Shown in pieces: positions 57,740 to 64,000 of a stretch of DNA of 64,000 nt. Location: positions 78,761,079 through 78,825,078 of the forward strand of contig CM024759.1 in the NCBI GenBank assembly GCA_014218235.1, written 5' to 3'. The notes beneath the pieces are model-generated. The model made no database searches, was not told where the DNA came from, and saw only the letters and a list, made by a program, of their open reading frames with translations. A program made the position numbers and the translations under genes. The stretch comes from Colocasia esculenta (taxonomy: Eukaryota > Streptophyta > Magnoliopsida > Alismatales > Araceae). How positions within the stretch are numbered: the stretch's first letter is position 1; each line of letters opens with the position of its first letter.

Positions 57740-59430
57740 TTCCTTTGGGGGGCAGTGATGGCCGTTCGTTGTTCGGTTAGGCTGTTAAAAACGGCACGGC
57801 CTCCGGAAGGGTCCGAACACAGCAGTCCGGCCCCAGCCGTGCGTGCAAGCCAAGAGACCGCACCCTGGGGTCCGGAGGTTGTTAAATATTATTCTATTCA
57901 CCTAGATATTAAAAAATATTTTTATTTTTTATTTTTATCTATTGTAACACTCTAGAATTTTATTAAACAGGAACTATCGTATCCCTCAAAGACTCAAAGT
58001 TCTTTCTCAGTAGGATGTGCATCATCCTTTTAAGAGTACAGCCTAGGGTTTAGAGGAATCTGGATTTATTTTTTATGAATTTTAGAGGATACAAATAGAG
58101 TAGGTAAAAGTGAGGACACAACATCGTTTATATTAAAATTTTACTTTTTATGATAATTTTCCTCTCGTACTCCAAAGCACGATCTCAGACCAGGTTTTTT
58201 TTTAATCTCTTATATTTTTACATTTGATTTCGTGTGGAATACTCTTCAAATATTTTTTCATCGTTGTTTTTTTTTTATCAACCATGAAGTAGTTATTCAT
58301 CGGAGTTTAGAGTCAGAGTTTTTATAGATAATATATGATCTGTCTGACCAGGGTATATAAGAAAATATAAGAAACGTAAAGAATCTTCACATATTTTTAT
58401 TTAAAAATCTAAAATATTATTATCCCAAATAAAAACTCGTACTCATTATTTACCAAATCTTTTTTTTAAGTCGAGAAACACTTAAATCGTATTTGGTATC
58501 AAAATAAGTTGAAAATATAATGAAAATATTTTCAAATTTTAAAATTATTTTCAATATATCTTCGATCTATTTTAAGATCAAATAACTCTTTAATATTTAG
58601 TTGAAATGTTCAGTTAAATATTATCTGCTCGTACAAAACGAGTGTGGATTTTGCTGTTATCTTGATGACAAAGCCCTCTATTTGTGAGAGAGAATTGTTT
58701 GGTAAAATAATTATTTGACATTAAATATTTCTCTTCTTAAGTCAACCTCAAATCCTACCCATTGCCACCTTTATGGCCAGCTCTTGTGGCGACGGCGGGG
58801 GTAGGTGGGGTGCGTTGGTGAAGAGACACCAAACCAGCATCTCCCTTTTTTATTTTTTTTAACAGGGACAGAGCTCTCGTCCCGCCCGCCTGAGCTGTCC
58901 GTAGTCGGTAGATACGTAGTACATGGTAGTTCCTAGTTTGTAGCTGGCTAATCCTCGATGGTGATAGGTATGGCAAAAATATTTCAAGAAATAATACTTT
59001 TAGAATGAGAAAATAATATAAATTAAAAAATAGAATACATAAAAAGTAAAAACTAAAAGTCAATATTCTTTTGGGTAGGAAATGTGAGTGCGAAGATCTG
59101 AATTTAGATCATTAAAATATATGTGGAGGAGGATCTTAATCACTTTGCCACTCTTTATATATCAATATTATTATTTTATTAGAATAATAACTGATTTTAG
59201 TTTTTAATTCAAAGTTAATTATTATGGTACATCCGAATTCCATAATTTTTTGACAAATAAAAAGAGAGAACTTTATAGACTAAGAAAGGTATAGAGCTCT
59301 CAATTAATACAAACAAAGAGGAATAGGAGGGAATCACCAAGTTACTTGCACTCTGGATCTTAAGGCAAATTTTGCTATAGTACGAGCCTTCTAAGAAAAT
59401 TTCCTAGAGAGGAAAGTGAGGAATATTCAT
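57740..59430. other. AT-rich spacer upstream of transketolase
   Basis: No gene recognised. A small GC-rich patch near 58780-58910 has no domain in any frame. Confidence 0.4.
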
Positions 59431-59440
59431 ATTCCATACA

Positions 59441-59622
59441 AGAGAAAGGTTTATTGCACTTAGACATTGTATTTTAAGTGTAATGTGACTAGGTAAAAAC
59501 TTATGTGACACCCCTCACATGAGGAGTGATAAAATGACAATCTAATTGTTAGATGCCACATAAATTTGTTGTCTAATCACATTGCACTTAAGTGCAATGT
59601 GAAAGTGCAATAAACATTTCTC
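59441..59622. mobile_element. hAT-type MITE with perfect 8-bp target duplication
   Basis: Flanked by TCCATACA at 59433-59440 and 59623-59630. Inverted ends are AGAGAAAGGTTTATTGCACT and GAGAAATGTTTATTGCACTT, with a further pairing of AAGTGTAATGTGA and AAGTGCAATGTGA. Terminal GAGAAA and TTGCACTT link it to the other hAT MITEs here. Confidence 0.88.
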
Positions 59623-59630
59623 TCCATACA

Positions 59631-60533
59631 ATAACAACTCACACCTATATATCGGGCGTAGTGCATGAGACTCCCGTCTTATTATAAATAATAGTATTCA
59701 AGGAGTGACTTAAAAGAATTTAAAGAAAGGTTGTTTAAGTAAGTTGATGTAGGTGGTTTCAACTAACAAAAACATTAAAAATAGTAGAATGTAAATTCTG
59801 ACAGTCTAAAATAACATCTATTCCTCTTCCTCCAGTTTTTTTCTTTTATTCCCCTCTCATTGTCACCCCTGTTGAATCTTTAATTCCCCTTCTATATTTA
59901 TTTAACACTTTGAAAACAATAGATATCAAACAACTACTATATCAAATTGATATTCCAACCAAACAACTCATAAGATGAGATAGGTTGGATAACTCTTGGC
60001 CTTGGCCTATTCAGTTATCAAAGAGGTCTTATTATGTTATCATCCAGGACATTCTTATTCACCACGACTGCCATACCTAAAGGTGTTAATGAGCCAATTT
60101 TGCCAAGGTTTAAAACAATAAATTCTAACTAAAAAGTTGTATAATTTTAAATTTTAGAATTATATGATAAATGTTTGTTTCTTGAAAATATGTTTAATAT
60201 CCAAATATACACTGTTAACGTATTTCTGTTTTGGACGAATCTCATAAATTTAGATGATCTACTTGGTGGATAAGAAACCTATGAGTAAACCTGAGTACTC
60301 ATTTGTGCAAACTTTCTTCGTGTAGCATAAATTGAAGGCCCATGAAAGGTTATACTCTCAAGCCAACGGTTATATTTGTAGAAAACCCAAATAACAAATA
60401 TAAAAAATTTTAAGTAACCTATATATAAGATGAGATATCAAAGAGTGTAGAATGGGGGAATGATTAGGAGACTCCCTCCCTCTCTCATATTCCCTGCCCC
60501 TACCTGTGATTATTTAGCTCCAAAGGTCTATCA

Positions 60534-60571
<38 letters not shown>

Positions 60572-61990
60572 TATATATTAGATACTCTGGAACCTATTAC
60601 AAAGTACTTAGGCACTTATCTCAAACCATAATGTTGATACTAATATGTCATAGTTGTGGCTCCACCCATCCTCTTTTAGAGTAATATTTATTACACAATT
60701 AATATACATATATATATAGAGAGAGAGAGAGAGAGCAGAGATACTGAGCACATTCTCAATTATGTCTTGTGAAGCCCACACAATTTTCTTTTATTTCTCT
60801 GAAAAATGTTGTCTTAAATTAAGTAATGTTCTTGGAAAGCAAACATTGTTAGACTTGAGGGTTGATAGAAAAGTATCATCTTTCATAGATTAATATTAAA
60901 TATCGGCAAGAGGGGGAGAGAATAATCTAGAGCAAAGAAGAATAATTTTGGCTTTTAGAAAGATAAATTTCTTAATATTAATTTGTTCCCTAAATGACAA
61001 CTTTTAAGAAGAGAAAATTTTCAAAAGATAGGCTTTTATCTGATTTTTCCCCCAAAAATCCTTAGTTCTCTTGCTCTCATATTATCCTTTTCAGCACAAC
61101 CTGTGCATTCCAACTATGCATAAAAAAAGGCGGGGATAACATCGGAAATAGATTAGTTTAAATGGAAGGTCTATACGTGGTGTATAAGTATTCAATCCAA
61201 CTTTTATTGTAGATAGGGATGGGATCTCCTATATGCTCTAAAATCTGCATTGATATATAAATGATTTTTTAACATCATTTGTTGACATCAAATTGAACAT
61301 CAATGGAAATGTACTATAATCCTCTCTTTATTAAGTATCAATTATATAATTACCCTCATATAATGATATGACATGCTGTTATTTATAATTAGAGTCAAAT
61401 TTGATGTTAAGAAATAAAGTCAATATTTCCAATGCATAACTGGTGCCTAGACCTCCTCCCTTTTTTTTTAATGAGAAAATCTATTACAAGGTTGGTCTTG
61501 TAATACGGAAGATGTGAATTAAAAAAAAAGAATAATTCTATTAATTGAAAGGATTTGATGAGATTTTTTTCTTCTCTCTTTAAATTAACAAGATTATTTT
61601 TCTTGCAATTCTCATCAATTTTTATTGTAAGACCAACTTTATAATAAATATTTATCTTTTATGATTGAGACCCTGAAAAAAATATCCAGGATACCCTCAT
61701 GTAAGAGATGAGGTATACAAAATGTGTATGTATGTATTTTAATAAGCACCAAAATACATACAATATCGCATCCCAAAAGCACAAAGAGGATGTGGAGCAC
61801 GGTTCGTGGACCCCTTAGACTCGATCGGATCAAATTTCATCGGACACGGTACAATACAACCCATATCGCACCGGTCCCTTACCTCACACACCCATCTTCT
61901 TCCTCCTCTCTTAGCGAAACCCACACCCCCCCCCCTCCCTCTTCCTTCGGCGAAACCCACCCCCACCCTTCTTCCTCTCTCTCCATCTCT
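59631..61990. other. AT-rich spacer with TA microsatellite
   Basis: A (TA)n tract lies at about 60538-60580 and a short GA run at 60720-60734. No gene found. Confidence 0.45.
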
Positions 61991-62004
61991 CCACTGTGCC
62001 CCCT

Positions 62005-62420
62005 TCTCTCTCCCTCTCTCCGCTCTGATCTGCCTCCCCCCCCCCAACGGAGCAGCGGCATCAGTGCGAGCAGAGACGAGATGCAACGGGACAACAACGG
62101 AGTAGTGGCGGAGCAGAGGTGGCTCCCTCCCCCACCCCTAGCGACCCGCTCCTTCACTCCCTGGTGCTCCCCGCCCCTTCCCTCTCCCTCTCTCCGCTTC
62201 GGCTTGCCTCTGCACCCCCCCCCCCAAACAGAGCAACGATGACGGAGTAGTAGAGTGAGTAGCAGTGCAAGCAGCAGAGGCAAGCAACAGCGGCAACTCC
62301 CTCCCCCATCCCCAGCGGCCCGCTCCTCCACTCCTCGGTGCTTCCCAACCCCCCTTTCCTCTCCCTCTCTCAGCTTCGATCTGCCCCCCCCCCCCCCAAC
62401 GGAGCAGCGGTGGAGCAGCA
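62005..62420. repeat. C-rich tandem repeat, about 175-bp period, three imperfect copies
   Basis: The motif CTCTCCCTCTCTCCGCT followed by a run of 9-14 C and an ACGGAGCAGCG-like word recurs at about 62010, 62185 and 62360. The long plus and minus frames across this stretch are composition-driven and not supported as genes. Confidence 0.6.
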
Positions 62421-63175
62421 GCAGAGCAGAGTAGTAGTGGAGCAGCAGTGGAGCAGCGACGGCTCGCTCTTAGTGATGATCCGACCGTGTTAAGGATGGT
62501 ATGTTGCATCCGTACCGCCACGATTCGCGGTGGCACAACAAATCTTGATGTGGAGTACATTGACATGTTGAGCTCATCCGCACCGTACGAAGGTTGGAAT
62601 TTGGATCATGTTTTAGAAAATCGTTCTGCTGAATCTAATTTAGATTGTCCAAAACTTGGGTTCAAACAAAGAGAAAAGAAAGATTCCAACTTAAAACTCA
62701 AATTCAGACAAAAATCTAATCAAGTCTGAGGCAGCGTTTGATAACGCTCGTCAAAACTGTGAAATCAACAAAAGTTGCTTTCACACATCGCGTCGCACGA
62801 TAAAAAATTTTCCCCTCGTCCTTTGTGCTTGAGTGGGGAAGTGCCAAGATGTTTAAAAAAGTGAAAAAAAAAATTTTGTTCGCCTCGTTCATTAGACACA
62901 AAAGAGCACAAGTCTCGTGGTATGTGTCAATTTTGACAAAAAGTGGCTCTAGCTCCGCTTCTATAAAGACAGTGGGAGAAATTTTCTTCTCTCAGTCTTT
63001 GTCCTCCTCCAAAAATCACCCAACGTAGAAGCTCATGCATCTGCTGGAACACTTGGTTCCACTTTTGTTTTGTTAGAGATTTTTTAGTCTCAAAATCTTT
63101 CCAAACTTGCTCCCAAACGACGCCTGAGAGTCGAAACTGAGTCCAGTGTATGCAGATAAGGTTTCTCGACTAGTC
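62421..63175. other. Spacer
   Basis: No gene found. 62470-62600 contains GTACCGCCACG and CCGCACCGTACGAAGG words, possibly another decayed element of the GTACCG type. Confidence 0.35.
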
Positions 63176-63180
63176 TATAT

Positions 63181-64000
63181 CAAGGTTCGCCGTACCGCTC
63201 GGATCGACCGTTCCGCATTCTTCGTGGGAAGGTACATACCATACCGTACCGTACGGTACGGTGGAAAAATAGCTTGTTTGATTTATTTTTTTAGTTTTGT
63301 GACTTGGTTAATATTTAAAATGAGCAAACTTCAAAAGAAAATGAGTAAAACATAAGAACATCACATAAAGAGGTTGAAAATATATAAATAATTTTATTTA
63401 GTCATTTAAGTCAACCCACCACAACCATTTAATATTCATCTAACATACATACAATCATACCAAAATCATGACACAATCATTTAGTGTTCATCTAATATTA
63501 AAGATATAATCATTAACTCTTACAAGCCAAATACAATACTCATATTGTCGTCCTCACATTCATCATTTTTCTTTGAAAGGTTCAGCATTCTTTTCTAACT
63601 ATTCCCTTGGCCATATGCATGAAAAATTACAAATTAATATCATCTTCCTTAACATGTAACTAAGAATATTTAACAAATTCTTACATAATCTTCCTCATCA
63701 TGCTGAGTATATATGTCCACAAAACTCTCGTAGTAAGGGATATAACTTCCATAAAAAATATACTAATTTTAAAATATAAATATCAAGAATTATTGATGCA
63801 TAGATGTTGAGATTAAGTCGACCTATAAATTTTTTGGACAATTTTTACTTAATAAAAATTAATTTAAAAAATTAAATTAAAATTATTATAATTTGTATCA
63901 TCTCTTAATTAATTTATGTTTAAAATTTCATCTCAATTAGACACCATTTAGACCCCCTTAAGTGCACACATGGTTTGCTGCGGTACGGCGAACCCTCTGT
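63181..64000. mobile_element. Inverted-repeat element with CCGTA/TACGG arms, cut by the window end
   Basis: The left side reads AAGGTTCGCCGTACCGC (about 63182-63198). The window end, reverse-complemented, reads AGGGTTCGCCGTACCGC (about 63979-63995). Inside the left arm is a 20-bp perfect palindrome of CCGTA units (63243-63262). The interior is AT-rich and non-coding. The design, with terminal inverted repeats plus short palindromic pentamer arrays, parallels the CGGTT elements at 21637 and 22453. The right flank is outside the window. Confidence 0.55.

Noticed and set aside
61739..62730. Several 100-170 codon frames in the C-rich repeat
   Set aside because: Composition-driven, spanning tandem repeats and homopolymer C runs; no domain.

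Overview
This window is plant nuclear DNA, most likely from a monocot. The evidence is four recognisable plant genes with very GC-rich 5' coding ends (an NYN/C2H2 protein, ribosomal protein uS10, UDP-glucuronate 4-epimerase and plastid transketolase), AT-rich spacers, telo-box promoter sequence, and dense plant-type transposons. The species cannot be fixed from sequence alone.

Layout: 61-1257 (+) codes for an NYN-nuclease/C2H2 protein with an organelle-type N-terminus, followed by a decayed LINE. 6870-10472 (+) is the three-exon gene for 40S ribosomal protein S20, with a 3.1-kb second intron. 16896-18218 (-) is an intronless Golgi UDP-glucuronate 4-epimerase. 21.6-26.8 kb is accessory DNA: two elements with CGGTT/AACCG palindromic arms around a tRNA-like core, a 1.5-kb tandem duplication, a SINE, a copia remnant and several MITEs. 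28.2-31.1 kb is a large inverted-repeat (foldback-like) element holding a truncated LTR retrotransposon. 32441-42915 is a complete Ty3/gypsy element (Tat/Retand-like) on the minus strand. It has two about 97% identical LTRs, a perfect 5-bp target duplication, PBS, PPT, and an extra antisense ORF region between integrase and the 3' LTR. 45.7-47.6 kb is a minus-strand LINE interrupted by an LTR-like segment, itself interrupted by a hAT MITE. 48.8-53.65 kb is a four-unit tandem array carrying two hAT MITEs per unit, ending about 270 bp past the transketolase stop codon. 53922-57364 (-) is the seven-exon chloroplast transketolase gene. The rest, to 64000, is AT-rich spacer with a MITE, a C-rich tandem repeat and the start of another inverted-repeat element cut by the window edge.

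The host genes do not form a pathway or operon. They are independent housekeeping or metabolic loci (organelle RNA metabolism, translation, cell-wall sugar nucleotides, Calvin cycle/pentose phosphate) separated by nested mobile DNA.

The most interesting non-genic structures are: the antisense ORF with its own TATA box, seen in two diverged retroelements; the palindromic CGGTT elements with a tRNA-like core and a 9-bp target duplication; the MITE-seeded tandem array beside transketolase; and a set of related hAT MITEs whose target duplications can be read directly.
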